DNA of 64,000 bases from Litorimonas haliclonae (GCF_965138505.1 NZ_CBCSCO010000001.1:372001-436000); one strand, 5' to 3'. Counted from the first letter of the stretch, positions 54,270 to 63,786 are shown. Translations and numbers: made by a program. The notes: a model not told the origin generated them from the sequence alone.

Positions 54270-55409
54270 TTATTGTCTCAAGAGTGAACGGGACACGATC
54301 ATACGCATAACCTGATTTGTCCCTTCAAGGATTTGATGGACGCGGAGGTCGCGCACAATCTGCTCAATTGGGTAATCTTTCAGATAGCCATAGCCGCCGT
54401 GAAGCTGCAGAGCGTCATTGGCAATCTCGCTACAATTATCCGTCGCAAAGCGTTTCGCCATGGCGCAGGCAGAGCCCGCATTTGGAAGGTTTTTATCAAG
54501 CATATCCGCCGCGCGGTAAATCATTACGCGGGAGGCTTCGAGTTTCGTTGCCATGTCGGCGAGCATAAATTGCGTATTCTGAAAGTCAGAAATGCTCTTG
54601 CCGAACTGCTTGCGCTCTTTCGTGTAATCAACGGTAGCGTCCATCGCCTTTTGCGCGCCGCCAAGCGAGCAACAACCAATATTGATACGACCGCCGTCAA
54701 GACCGCTCATCGCAAATTTGAAGCCTTCGCCTTCGCCGCCAACCCGGTTCTCGGCGGGGATGCGGCAATCTTCCATTATAACCTCTGCGGTCGGTTGAGC
54801 ATTCCAGCCCATCTTCTTTTCATTCGCGCCGAAGGAAAGACCGTCCATGCCTTTTTCTACAACAAATGTAGACACGCCTCGCGCTCCGTCATCCGACGTC
54901 CGGGCCATAACGACATAGATATCTGACCACCCTGCACCCGAAATAAAAGTTTTGGTGCCATTGAGAACGTATTCATCGCCGTCTTTTACGGCTTTGGTTT
55001 TGAGCGAAGCCGCATCGGATCCTGCGCCGGGCTCGGTCAAACAATAACTGGCAATCAGTTCGCCTGCGGTAAGTTTAGGAACATATTTGGCGCGTAGTTC
55101 GTCGCTGCCATAACGGTCAATCATCCATGTCGCCATATTGTGAATCGTCATCATGGCCGTATGAGAAACGTCGCCTCTGGCAAGCTGTTCAAACACAATC
55201 GCGGAGTCGAGGCGCGTCAAAGCCGTTCCGCCATGCTCCTCACTTGTGTAAATACCACAAAAGCCGAGCTCGGCTGCCTTTTTAAAGACGTCCCGATCCA
55301 GAAATTTTTCTTCATCCCATTTAGATGAATGCGGCGCGAGTTCCGTGTCGGAAAACTGACGCGCCATGTCCTGAATAAGTGTTTGTTCTTCGGTAAGTTG
55401 AAAGTCCAT
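54270..55409 (-). CDS. Acyl-CoA dehydrogenase (isobutyryl-CoA dehydrogenase type)
   Basis: This 379-aa flavoprotein oxidises a short branched acyl-CoA. The family blocks are YCLTEPGAGSDAASLKTKAVKDG (FAD/substrate loop) and GFKFAMSGLDGGRINIG. The C-terminal LHGGYGYLKDYPIEQIVRDLRVHQILEGTNQVMRMIV carries a GTNQ motif and a likely catalytic Glu just before it. Position between mmsA and the hydrolase gene points to isobutyryl-CoA, although 2-methylbutyryl-CoA is also possible. Length is normal. Confidence 0.92.
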   Translation of the reverse strand: MDFQLTEEQTLIQDMARQFSDTELAPHSSKWDEEKFLDRDVFKKAAELGFCGIYTSEEHGGTALTRLDSAIVFEQLARGDVSHTAMMTIHNMATWMIDRYGSDELRAKYVPKLTAGELIASYCLTEPGAGSDAASLKTKAVKDGDEYVLNGTKTFISGAGWSDIYVVMARTSDDGARGVSTFVVEKGMDGLSFGANEKKMGWNAQPTAEVIMEDCRIPAENRVGGEGEGFKFAMSGLDGGRINIGCCSLGGAQKAMDATVDYTKERKQFGKSISDFQNTQFMLADMATKLEASRVMIYRAADMLDKNLPNAGSACAMAKRFATDNCSEIANDALQLHGGYGYLKDYPIEQIVRDLRVHQILEGTNQVMRMIVSRSLLRQ

Positions 55410-55418
55410 TAGGAACCT

Positions 55419-56918
55419 CTAGAATGTCGGAATGACAAACGCGTTATCGTCATTGACCTCAGGTTCAGGCCAGCGCTGCGTCACTGTCTTCACCTTGGTG
55501 TAAAAACGTAGGCCTTCCATACCATATTGGTTCGCATCGCCAAAGGCAGAACGTTTCCAACCGCCAAAGCTGTGATACGCGACAGGGACGGGGATCGGCA
55601 CATTGATACCGACCATGCCCACTTCTACGCGATCCGCAAATTCACGAGCGGCGCGGCCGTTTTGCGTAAAGATTGCAACGCCATTTCCATATTGATGCTC
55701 CGACGGAAGTTTCAGCGCCTCTTCAAAAGTATCGGCGCGAACGATTTGGAGAACAGGACCAAAAATCTCGTCTTTATAAGTTTCCATGTCAGGCGTAACA
55801 TTATCGAGTAATGTTGGCCCGATGAAAAACCCGTCTTCGTACCCTTGCAATTTAAAGTCACGCCCATCAACGACGAGTTTTGCGCCCTCTTCTACAGCTT
55901 TCGTGATATCCGCTTCGATACTGTCGCGGTGGGCAGCGGTTACGACTGGGCCGTAATTCGCTTCGGCGTCTTCCGAAACGCCCACTTTCATCGCTTCAAT
56001 GGCGGGGAGCATATGCTCTAGGAATTTCTCCGCCGTGCCTTCTCCGACGGGAACCACAACCGGCAAAGCCATGCAGCGCTCGCCAGCAGAGCCATAAGCC
56101 GCGCCGAGAATATCCTTAACGGCTTGCTCCATATTGGCATCCGGCATCAGAATGCCGTGATTTTTCGCACCGCCCATACATTGGGCACGCTTGCCATTCG
56201 CTGTGGCGCGGGCATAAACATATTGCGCAATATCGGATGAGCCGACGAAACTAACGGCTTGGATCGTTTCATTGTCACAAATGGCGTCGACGATTTCCTT
56301 GTCGCCATTGATGCATTGCAGAAGACCGACAGGGCCGCCAGCTTCGATGAACAACTCTGCCAAACGCATAGGGACAGACGGGTCCTTTTCTGACGGCTTG
56401 AGAATAAAGGCATTCCCAGTAGATATGGCCATGCCGAACATCCACATCGGTATCATCGCAGGGAAGTTGAACGGGGTAATGCCGGCCACAACGCCGAGCG
56501 GCTTACGCATGGAGTAAACGTCAATTTCCGGTCCGGCGCCATAAGTATGCTCGCCCTTTTGGCCATGCGGAACGCCGCAAGCAAATTCGATAACATCCAC
56601 ACCGCGAATGACGTCGCCGCGGCTATCGGCGATAACTTTCCCGTGTTCAGATGAAAGCGTCGACGCAAGTTCGTCCATTTCCGCTTCGACAAGCTCTTTG
56701 AATTTGAACAAAATGCGGGACCGTTTCTGCGGGTTCGTCGCCGCCCACTTCACTTGAGCCTCAGCCGCTGTCTTTACCGCCGCGTCCAACTCGCTCGGTG
56801 TTGCCATAGAAACCTTGGCCTGAACCTCTCCCGTATTTGGGTTGAAAATATCTTTAGTCCGGTCGCTTTTGCCTGCAACGCGTTTTCCGTCGATAAAATG
56901 GCCAATAGTTTTCATCAA
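55419..56918 (-). CDS. mmsA: CoA-acylating methylmalonate-semialdehyde dehydrogenase
   Basis: This 499-aa aldehyde-dehydrogenase-fold enzyme converts methylmalonate semialdehyde to propionyl-CoA. It shows GVVAGITPFNFPAMIPMWMF, FVGSSDIAQYVYARATANGKRAQCMGGAKNHG and catalytic Cys in YGSAGERCMALPVV, the group signature of MmsA. The C-terminal PVPVAYHSFGGWKRSAFGD is typical. It is the first gene of the valine operon and diverges from a LysR gene with an 87-bp gap. Confidence 0.95.
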   Translation of the reverse strand: MMKTIGHFIDGKRVAGKSDRTKDIFNPNTGEVQAKVSMATPSELDAAVKTAAEAQVKWAATNPQKRSRILFKFKELVEAEMDELASTLSSEHGKVIADSRGDVIRGVDVIEFACGVPHGQKGEHTYGAGPEIDVYSMRKPLGVVAGITPFNFPAMIPMWMFGMAISTGNAFILKPSEKDPSVPMRLAELFIEAGGPVGLLQCINGDKEIVDAICDNETIQAVSFVGSSDIAQYVYARATANGKRAQCMGGAKNHGILMPDANMEQAVKDILGAAYGSAGERCMALPVVVPVGEGTAEKFLEHMLPAIEAMKVGVSEDAEANYGPVVTAAHRDSIEADITKAVEEGAKLVVDGRDFKLQGYEDGFFIGPTLLDNVTPDMETYKDEIFGPVLQIVRADTFEEALKLPSEHQYGNGVAIFTQNGRAAREFADRVEVGMVGINVPIPVPVAYHSFGGWKRSAFGDANQYGMEGLRFYTKVKTVTQRWPEPEVNDDNAFVIPTF

Positions 56919-57005
56919 ATGTCTCCTTAAAGTTCTTATTCAAATTATAGATTGCATTTCTTTTCGTAAAGACCCAATAATCCAATTTACCTATACAATT
57001 TTGCA

Positions 57006-57878
57006 ATGAACAATATGAATTGGGAAGATCTGAAATATTTCGTTTTTGTCGCGCGTGGTAAAACGCTTGAACACGCCTCCCACGCCTTAAAAGTTGACAA
57101 GGCTACAATTTCACGCCGCGTAAAACGCTTGGAAGACAGCCTTGGGAAAACCCTGTTTGAACGAAGCCGCAAAGGCTTCACTTTAACCCACCAAGGTGAA
57201 AAACTATACAAGAATGTCCAACAGATTGATTTTGAGCTTAGTAAAATAGAGAATGATCAACCTGAAACCCCTGATTTCATCACAGGAAACATCCGCATCA
57301 GCGTCGCAGAAGGTTTCGGAGCGAGCTTGATGGTGGACGCCATTGCCGCTTTTCACAAAGCCAACCCTTTTATTGAAATTGATCTGGTTTCCGGCAGCGG
57401 CTTTCTTTCTTTGTCCAGACGCGAAGCCGATATGGCCATCAGTCTTTCAAGGTCAAAGTCACGTCTCATCCACTCGAAACCTTTGGTGAACTATAGGTTG
57501 AGTTTATACGCCCATGAAGACTATCCGCGTTTAGGGGAGATAACTCAGCTCTCAGACCTGTCTGATCATACATTGATGAGCTATATAGACGATTTGGTTT
57601 ATGCGCCTGAGCTCAATTATTTTGAAAATATCTTTCCCAATTTCTCAGCCACCATTCGCTGTTCTTCTATCTTAGCGAAACGACAATTGGTTCTTCGGCA
57701 AACCGGCCTGGCTATCCTCCCATCCTTTTTGGCGACGGATGATCTAGTAGAAATCTTACCAGAGGAAATCTCGCTTGAACGAACATTCTGGCTTCAGACA
57801 CATAGAGCATTTCTGGGGACGGCGCGTTGCCGACTTCTCACAAACCACTTGAACAATATGTTCAGCCATACACTGTAA
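57006..57878 (+). CDS. LysR-family transcriptional regulator, divergent from mmsA
   Basis: This 290-aa regulator has the N-terminal helix-turn-helix (NWEDLKYFVFVARGKTLEHASHALKVDKATISRRVKRLE) and a substrate-binding domain typical of the group without strong subtype signals. It is transcribed away from the valine operon across an 87-bp gap, the usual layout for a LysR regulator and its target. A role in valine or branched-chain control is inferred from position. An AT-rich 9-bp hairpin (57919-57944) follows. Confidence 0.9.
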   Translation: MNNMNWEDLKYFVFVARGKTLEHASHALKVDKATISRRVKRLEDSLGKTLFERSRKGFTLTHQGEKLYKNVQQIDFELSKIENDQPETPDFITGNIRISVAEGFGASLMVDAIAAFHKANPFIEIDLVSGSGFLSLSRREADMAISLSRSKSRLIHSKPLVNYRLSLYAHEDYPRLGEITQLSDLSDHTLMSYIDDLVYAPELNYFENIFPNFSATIRCSSILAKRQLVLRQTGLAILPSFLATDDLVEILPEEISLERTFWLQTHRAFLGTARCRLLTNHLNNMFSHTL

Positions 57879-57918
57879 CTAAATATTAAGCATAAAACTT
57901 TGCTACTGACCTGTTTTT

Positions 57919-57944
57919 AAATGAATTTTTAGTTTAATTCATTT
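57919..57944 (+). terminator. AT-rich inverted repeat after the LysR gene (possible terminator)
   Basis: AAATGAATT and AATTCATTT (57919-57927 and 57936-57944) form a perfect 9-bp AT-rich stem followed by mixed T-rich bases. It is a weak terminator candidate between the LysR gene and the polysaccharide cluster. Confidence 0.4.
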
Positions 57945-58029
57945 TGAATTTTATTCCGTAATTCTGCACTTTGTTTACGGGATGTTGGGAGATTCCCCTT
58001 AAGTTTTCACCAAAGTTAGGTGGAAACGA

Positions 58030-59637
58030 ATGTCAGCAGAAACTAAAAAAACGAGTGTCCGCGCCCGTGCGGATCTCTCCAGCGCAGAATTATCCTCTGC
58101 TTTGGCCTTTGCGCAGCTGGAATCCAAAGGGCGGGAAGGTGACGAAAAACGCAGAGGCTCTACACCGCTACCTCCGAATATGCCGGATCGGCGCCGACGC
58201 CGCAAATCCGTCGCCGACATCCATGTTCCACGAAAACAAGTCAATATGAACGTTATGCGCTTTACGATGCGCAGTATCGATATCATCGCTGTTGTCACGA
58301 TTATCACGCTCGGGATTTGGAATGGCTATGTAGGGGCAAATGATAATGGAATCATCGCGCCGATCACAGCTGCGGTGCTGGGAAGCTTCTTCTTTATAAG
58401 CCTTTTATTCATGAACAGGGCGCATCGGTTTCGACCAACCGAAACTTTTATAAAACATTTGAAAACGGTTCTACTGGCGTCGGCTGGGGCGATCGGCGTT
58501 TGGCTAACCTTCGCGCTCATTTTACGACCTGACAGCTTTTTGCCTGATGCGCTCGCCAAAGCCGGACTGGCCGCCACGGCGCTTCTACTCGCATTGCACA
58601 GCCTGTATTACGCAGAAACGCGGCGATTACATGAAAAAGGCGCCCTCTCCCCAACGATTGTCATGTTGGGCGCAACAGAATCTGCCCGGCGCATTATTGA
58701 GGAAAACGCAAAAACCAGAGAGTTGAACATTTTGGCGATTTTTGACGACCGCCTTACCCGCGCACCATTAAATATCCACGGCGTACCCGTTGTCGGCCGG
58801 GTAGAAGACTTGCTCGCCTGGGACAAGCTGCCTTTTGTGAACCGGATCGTGGTCACTTTGCCGTCTATGGCTGAGGAAAGAAAACAAGCCTTTGTCAATG
58901 AAGTTAGATTACTACCCAACCGTATTGCATTCGTCGTTGATGAGTTTGAAACGCTTAACCACGTTCAGCAGCGCGTCTCGGAAATTGCCGAAATTTCCAT
59001 GCGCGACGTTTCTGGAGCTGAGAAAAGCGGGCGTCATCTAGCTATTAAACGGTTCGTGGACGTTTTTATAAGCTCTGTTGCTCTCATTTTGGGCGCCCCC
59101 TTCCTATTGATTATCGCTGCGCTTATAAAACTCGATAGTCCGGGACCCGTTATTTTCAATCAACCTCGTCATGGCTTTAACAACCGCGTTTTCAACGTCT
59201 ATAAATTCCGATCTATGGCGACAGAGAAGGAAGATATAAACGCGGCTCAACAAGTGACCAAAGGAGATAGCCGGGTCACAAAGATTGGCCGGATTATTCG
59301 TAAAACCAGTTTAGACGAATTGCCTCAACTTTTTAACGTCTTGAAAGGGGAGATGTCTCTTGTTGGGCCGCGCCCTCATGCCATCGGTATGCGCACGGCG
59401 GGAAAAGCCTCTATGGAACTCGTCGAGGAATATGCCCACCGCCACCAAGTAAAACCCGGCATGACTGGCTGGGCACAGATAAACGGCTCACGCGGCGCGC
59501 TCGAGAGCGGTGAAGATGTGGCCCGCCGGGTTCGTCTGGACGTCGACTATATCGAGCGGTGCAATTTGTGGCTCGACCTTTATATAATGGTTATGACCCT
59601 TCCGGTCCTACTCGGGGATAAGAAAACGGTTCGGTAA
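58030..59637 (+). CDS. hfsE: Undecaprenyl-phosphate sugar phosphotransferase (HfsE/WcaJ-like)
   Basis: This 535-aa membrane enzyme starts polysaccharide synthesis by moving a hexose-1-phosphate to undecaprenyl phosphate. A polar N-terminus of about 75 residues is followed by four transmembrane helices (about 80-185) and a Rossmann-like domain (ILAIFDDRLTRAPLNIHGVPVVG). The bacterial sugar transferase core (about 335-535) has KRFVDVFISSVALILGAPFLL, VYKFRSM, TKIGRIIRKTSLDELPQLFNVLKGEMSLVGPRP and the VKPGMTGWAQI end. A GGTGGA ribosome site precedes it. It is followed by a flippase, a glycosyltransferase and a deacetylase in the order of the holdfast genes hfsE-F-G-H of stalked alphaproteobacteria. 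Confidence 0.92.
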   Translation: MSAETKKTSVRARADLSSAELSSALAFAQLESKGREGDEKRRGSTPLPPNMPDRRRRRKSVADIHVPRKQVNMNVMRFTMRSIDIIAVVTIITLGIWNGYVGANDNGIIAPITAAVLGSFFFISLLFMNRAHRFRPTETFIKHLKTVLLASAGAIGVWLTFALILRPDSFLPDALAKAGLAATALLLALHSLYYAETRRLHEKGALSPTIVMLGATESARRIIEENAKTRELNILAIFDDRLTRAPLNIHGVPVVGRVEDLLAWDKLPFVNRIVVTLPSMAEERKQAFVNEVRLLPNRIAFVVDEFETLNHVQQRVSEIAEISMRDVSGAEKSGRHLAIKRFVDVFISSVALILGAPFLLIIAALIKLDSPGPVIFNQPRHGFNNRVFNVYKFRSMATEKEDINAAQQVTKGDSRVTKIGRIIRKTSLDELPQLFNVLKGEMSLVGPRPHAIGMRTAGKASMELVEEYAHRHQVKPGMTGWAQINGSRGALESGEDVARRVRLDVDYIERCNLWLDLYIMVMTLPVLLGDKKTVR

Positions 59638-59674
59638 TGAAAGCCTCTTTCTCAGACATAGTGAGGATCGAACC

Positions 59675-61147
59675 ATGATGGGCCGGTCTATGCTCGCCTA
59701 TATTCCGGTAAATATAGCCAATCTCATCGTAAGTTTTGGTACCGTGGTAATTTTGACTCGATTGCTCTCTGCCGAAGAGTTTGGACGATATGCGATTGCG
59801 GTCATTACGATGCAGATTGCCCATATGCTCATGTTCACTTGGCTTGAGGCCTCAGCGGCGCGATTTGAAGCTCGTGCCGATCGAGACGGAGACACCGCCT
59901 CATATCTCAAAACACTTTATAGCCTTGGGGCTGGAACGAGTCTTATTGCTGGGGCACTATTTGCCGCTGTGCTTTTTTTGGCTCCTATATCAACGGTGAT
60001 GAAAACAGTCCTGGCTTTTGCAATTGGGTCAACTTGCTTACAGGTGTTTTTTAATATTGGCATGGAAGTTCATAAAGCGGCACATCGCATCAAACGCTAC
60101 TCTCTGAGCTTCTCAACCCAGACTTTACTCAGCTTCTCCATTGGAATTATTATAATTCTAACGACCCCCCTAAAAGAAACCGGGCCGTTTGTCGGCATTA
60201 TTATTGGCGTCCTTATCGTTCTCACTTTTGATCTTATTTTCATGCTGCCTCGTCTTAAAGGCGGCGCATTTGATCCGGCGAAAGTCAAGACATACGCACA
60301 ATACGGGATACCTATCAGCCTCTCGCTTATCTTGGCCATCGCGCTGAGTTCAGCTGATATATATTTAATCGCAGCCTTCATGGGCGAAGCTTCTGCCGGG
60401 GAGTATAATGCGGGATATAATTTGGCCAATAGAAGTGTTGAGATGCTGTTTATCTGGCTTTCCATGGCCGTCACCCCCATGGCCATTACGGCATTTGAAA
60501 AAAGCGGATCCCAGGTTTCTGAAACGATTATGCGCGATTACGGCGCCTCACTGCTTTGGATAACTCTGCCCGCCGCTACAGGGATTGCCTTGGTGGCTAA
60601 AGACGCCGGATTCATCTTGGGTGAGTCCGTACGTGAAAACGCCGTCACAGTGATGCCTTGGATTGCTTTTGCCGGCGTATTGAACGGATTTATCAACTAT
60701 TACGTCCAACGCGCTTTTGTACTTTCAGGCGAAACCAAATCTTTCGTTTGGGTTTTACTTGCGCCTTTTGGTCTGAATATCGGTCTGAATCTGTGGCTGA
60801 TCCCGACATACGGGCTCTTAGGGGCAGTCTTTGCAACGATAGCAGCTTACAGCCTTGGCGCCCTAATAGCCTTTGTAGTGGCCCGTCGGTACTATCCCCT
60901 GCCCTTCCCAATTAAAGCTTTCGCCAAAATTTCGTTTGCGTGTTTATGTATGGCTATTTCCGTCCTGCTCATGCCTTGGCCCGAAAGCTGGTCAAGCGTC
61001 GTTCGACTACTCGCTAAAGCCGGATGGGGAGCGAGCGTTTATATAGCAGTCTGTTGGATCATAAATGCCGCAAATTGCCGAGACATTTTAGTTATGATTA
61101 CGTCTAAAATCCGTCCGAGCACGCCAGCGGAGATTATCCGTGACTGA
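59675..61147 (+). CDS. hfsF: Polysaccharide flippase (Wzx/HfsF-like)
   Basis: This 490-aa membrane protein has 12-14 predicted helices and the look of the polysaccharide transport/MATE-like family, from LAYIPVNIANLIVSFGTVVILTRLLSAEEFGRYAIAV onward. It would flip the lipid-linked repeat unit to the periplasm. It sits 37 bp after the initiating transferase and overlaps the next glycosyltransferase gene by 8 bp. The assignment as HfsF rests on the family and gene order. Confidence 0.88.
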   Translation: MMGRSMLAYIPVNIANLIVSFGTVVILTRLLSAEEFGRYAIAVITMQIAHMLMFTWLEASAARFEARADRDGDTASYLKTLYSLGAGTSLIAGALFAAVLFLAPISTVMKTVLAFAIGSTCLQVFFNIGMEVHKAAHRIKRYSLSFSTQTLLSFSIGIIIILTTPLKETGPFVGIIIGVLIVLTFDLIFMLPRLKGGAFDPAKVKTYAQYGIPISLSLILAIALSSADIYLIAAFMGEASAGEYNAGYNLANRSVEMLFIWLSMAVTPMAITAFEKSGSQVSETIMRDYGASLLWITLPAATGIALVAKDAGFILGESVRENAVTVMPWIAFAGVLNGFINYYVQRAFVLSGETKSFVWVLLAPFGLNIGLNLWLIPTYGLLGAVFATIAAYSLGALIAFVVARRYYPLPFPIKAFAKISFACLCMAISVLLMPWPESWSSVVRLLAKAGWGASVYIAVCWIINAANCRDILVMITSKIRPSTPAEIIRD

Positions 61148-62063
61148 TTATTTCACTAATCCGGTTTTTGGTAAAACGAGTCCCTCCCTCTCGGTTCTTA
61201 TTCCCTTTTTCAAAGATGATGCATCCGGTCTCATTTCAGACTTGGCGGCACAAAATTGCTCTAAGCCATTTGAGGTTATACTGGTCGATGATGGCTCGAA
61301 GCAGGACGATTTAACAAAGCGGCTCCAAACTCTAATGGCAGATTTGCCCGTCGAGGTTTGCCTTGTCACTTTGGCCGAAAATGAAGGCCGTGCTTCTGCC
61401 CGCAATCATTTACAACAATCCGCGAGAAGTGATTGGTTGCTTTTTCTTGATGCGGATATGCGCCCCGCAGACTCGAATTTTCTGGAGAGTTACCTCGAAG
61501 AAATTAGCAGAAATGAAGCTGACATAATTTTCGGCGGGTTTAACGTTGAGGGTCAAAGTCAGGATAAGGACGGCGCCCTACACAGAGCGCTATCGGCTGT
61601 CTCGGACTGCTTACCCCTACCGCAAAGACAGGCGGCTGGACCGCAATATGTAGCGTCTTCCAATCTCTGCTTGCGGAAAGCCGTCATTGAGAAGAATCCG
61701 TTCGACAAAGGCTTTATTGGCTGGGGATGGGAAGACAGTGAATGGGCAGCGAGAGTTTCAAAAAAATACAAGTTAATTCACATAGACAACCCCGCTCTTC
61801 ATTTGGGGTTAGAAAGTGCAGACACACTCTTGCAAAGATTTCGGACGAGCGGGGCCAACTATGTCAGGTTCACGGAGAAACACCCTGAACTCGCCAAAAC
61901 ACTCACCCTATACCGACTATCGAAAGCACTGAAAAAGACCCCCGGACAGAAACTAGGTCGCCCTCTTTTGAAGTGGATCGTAAAATCCAAAGCCCCAATG
62001 CGCGCCCGTTTGATGGCCTTAAAGCTCTGGCGGGCTTCGTGGTATGCGGACGCCATAAAATGA
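61140..62063 (+). CDS. hfsG: Glycosyltransferase family 2 (HfsG-like)
   Basis: This 307-aa cytoplasmic GT-A enzyme begins with GTG at 61140 inside the end of the flippase gene. It has LSVLIPFFKDD, VILVDDGSKQDD (nucleotide-binding DD), the DxD motif FLDADMRP, and a GWGWEDSEWAARV acceptor/base segment. It would add a sugar to the lipid-linked holdfast-type chain; in stalked alphaproteobacteria HfsG is an N-acetylglucosamine transferase, which I take over by analogy only. Its stop overlaps the deacetylase start (ATGA). Confidence 0.9.
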   Translation: MTDYFTNPVFGKTSPSLSVLIPFFKDDASGLISDLAAQNCSKPFEVILVDDGSKQDDLTKRLQTLMADLPVEVCLVTLAENEGRASARNHLQQSARSDWLLFLDADMRPADSNFLESYLEEISRNEADIIFGGFNVEGQSQDKDGALHRALSAVSDCLPLPQRQAAGPQYVASSNLCLRKAVIEKNPFDKGFIGWGWEDSEWAARVSKKYKLIHIDNPALHLGLESADTLLQRFRTSGANYVRFTEKHPELAKTLTLYRLSKALKKTPGQKLGRPLLKWIVKSKAPMRARLMALKLWRASWYADAIK

Positions 62064-62830
62064 ATACCTTGAGCGCATACCCTGTTTTTGTCCCGTCAAA
62101 ATCGCTTTCGTCGCGACTAGCCCGGCGTCTTGTAAAGTACCGAGCGCGGCGAATGATGCCCTTCAATTCTGACAAGCCACTTGTCAGCTTTTCATTTGAT
62201 GACTGTCCGCGCTCTGTGATGGAAAATGCCCTTCCCGTTCTAGAGAAACGAGATTGGCGAGCAACGATTTACGCGGCGATGGGACTTTGCGGCACGACCA
62301 ATCATCTGGGCTTGCATATGAGCCGCGACGATATGCTGGCAACCCATGAAAAGGGCCACCATATTGACGGTCATACCTTTTCCCACATTAGCGCTGCGTC
62401 CATCTCAACAGAGAAATTTTTGGATGACATTGAAAAAAACCGAGCTGTTTTTAAGGAGATCGGCCTCCCACCGCCCGGCACATTTGCTTATCCATACGGA
62501 GAGGTCACGCTAGCGGCTAAATCAGCCGTAAGCCAAAAATACCCGCTCCTCCGTGGCATCCATTCCCCAAAGGGCGCAACGTCTATAGACCTAAATCAGA
62601 CTGCGTCTCAACGTCTCTACTCCGGTAAAGATTTTGATGCCTGTCTTCAAGCCGTGGATAAATTGAAACGTTCTCCAGCTTGGCTGATATTATTCACGCA
62701 TGACGTTCGGGAGAACCCAAGTGAATTTGGCTGCAGGCCTTCTGACTTCATGAAAATTGTCGAAGCGGTTGAGAAATCAGGAGCAGAGGTTTTACCGGTC
62801 GCAGACGCCCTGTCTCGGCTTCAGGGATAA
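62060..62830 (+). CDS. hfsH: Polysaccharide deacetylase (HfsH-like)
   Basis: The start is ATG at 62060, overlapping the previous stop as ATGA, giving about 256 aa; a longer frame reaches back into the glycosyltransferase gene. The NodB-homology motifs are SFSFDDCPRS (catalytic Asp and metal Asp), HIDGHTFSH (metal His pair), PPPGTFAYPYGE and ILFTHDVREN. It would remove acetyl groups from N-acetylated sugars, as HfsH does for holdfast, raising adhesion. No signal peptide is seen, so action may be in the cytoplasm. It belongs to the tight chain hfsE to hfsH. Confidence 0.9.
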   Translation: MNTLSAYPVFVPSKSLSSRLARRLVKYRARRMMPFNSDKPLVSFSFDDCPRSVMENALPVLEKRDWRATIYAAMGLCGTTNHLGLHMSRDDMLATHEKGHHIDGHTFSHISAASISTEKFLDDIEKNRAVFKEIGLPPPGTFAYPYGEVTLAAKSAVSQKYPLLRGIHSPKGATSIDLNQTASQRLYSGKDFDACLQAVDKLKRSPAWLILFTHDVRENPSEFGCRPSDFMKIVEAVEKSGAEVLPVADALSRLQG

Positions 62831-62834
62831 TTAC

Positions 62835-63764
62835 ATGAGTCAATCTTGGCAAAATATCGGCGTTTCAATTGTGATACCGACATATAAACGACCAGATGAT
62901 GTGGTTCGGGCGCTCAAAAGCGTGGAGACTCAGGCCGCGGAACATGACCTTTGCGAGATAGTCGTCGTCGATAATGATCCTAAACATTCCGCCAAAGAAG
63001 CCGTTGAGGCATTTATACGCCAAGGCTCCGCCGACGTTACATTTGTTCATGAGCCCAATCCAGGCGTTTCAAACGCCCGAAATACGGCCCTCAATCATGC
63101 AAAAGGTCGCTTCATTGCATTTCTCGACGATGACATGGAAGCATGTCCCGGTTGGCTCTCAGGCTTATTAAAATCCGCTAAAGACTATCAGGCTGGACTC
63201 GTTTTCGGCCCTGTCAAAGCTGTTATGCCCGTAGAGGAAAATACTTACTTTGCCTATATGTCCGGTGCGTTTGACCGGATACCTTATGAAGATAACGGCT
63301 ATATCGACAAGGGTGTCGCGACGGGGGGATGTCTAGCGGACCGACAGTCGGCAACTTTTCCTACACCCGTTTTTGACCCAGCCCTTAATCAGACAGGCGG
63401 AGAAGATGATGTGTTTTTCCGATACCTCATGCGACGCGGCGTCAAAGCCTATTGGACAAATGAGGCCAAATGTCTCGAACATGTGCCAGAAAAGCGGGCT
63501 AAATTATCTTATGTCTGGAAGCGGAACTTCGCGTTCGGCCAAGGCCCAACCCAAGAAGCTGCTGATAAAGGCGTGAATGGCCTGCCCGGCGTTCTGTACT
63601 GGATGGCGGTTGGCAGCGCGCAAAGCCTTTTCTCTTTGCCAGGCCTGGTATTCTATTCCCTGACAGGCTCGCCCAAACGGGTACGTTCATTGGTAAAACT
63701 GTCCCAAGGAATAGGTAAGATCTTTTGGATGAGTGCATTCAATCCCAAACTATATGGAAATTAA
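62835..63764 (+). CDS. Glycosyltransferase family 2 (extra gene after hfsH)
   Basis: Start at ATG 62835 (309 aa), 4 bp after the deacetylase stop. GT-A motifs are clear: GVSIVIPTYKRPDDVVRALKS, IVVVDNDPKHS, EPNPGVSNARNTALNHAKGRFIAFLDDDMEA (DDD metal site) and FDPALNQTGGEDDVFFRYLMRRG. A C-terminal hydrophobic patch (LYWMAVGSAQSLFSLPGLVFY) may touch the membrane. It is an additional transferase not part of the core hfsE-H set I know; it could add a side sugar or extend the repeat unit. Confidence 0.9.
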   Translation: MSQSWQNIGVSIVIPTYKRPDDVVRALKSVETQAAEHDLCEIVVVDNDPKHSAKEAVEAFIRQGSADVTFVHEPNPGVSNARNTALNHAKGRFIAFLDDDMEACPGWLSGLLKSAKDYQAGLVFGPVKAVMPVEENTYFAYMSGAFDRIPYEDNGYIDKGVATGGCLADRQSATFPTPVFDPALNQTGGEDDVFFRYLMRRGVKAYWTNEAKCLEHVPEKRAKLSYVWKRNFAFGQGPTQEAADKGVNGLPGVLYWMAVGSAQSLFSLPGLVFYSLTGSPKRVRSLVKLSQGIGKIFWMSAFNPKLYGN

Positions 63765-63786
63765 GCCGCGCGTTCTGGCTTAATTT
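63758..63786. terminator. Palindrome shared by two convergent stop codons
   Basis: AAATTAAGCC (63758-63767) and GGCTTAATTT (63777-63786) form a perfect 10-bp stem with a 9-base loop. The plus-strand GT2 stop (TAA 63762-63764) lies in one arm and the minus-strand gene stop (TTA 63780-63782) in the other. It probably acts as a bidirectional terminator. Confidence 0.65.

Noticed and set aside
54333..54926. 197-aa plus-strand frame
   Set aside because: Antisense to the acyl-CoA dehydrogenase gene; no signal of its own.
61973..62059. N-terminal extension of the deacetylase
   Set aside because: It lies within the glycosyltransferase gene; the ATG at 62060 with ATGA overlap is the natural start.
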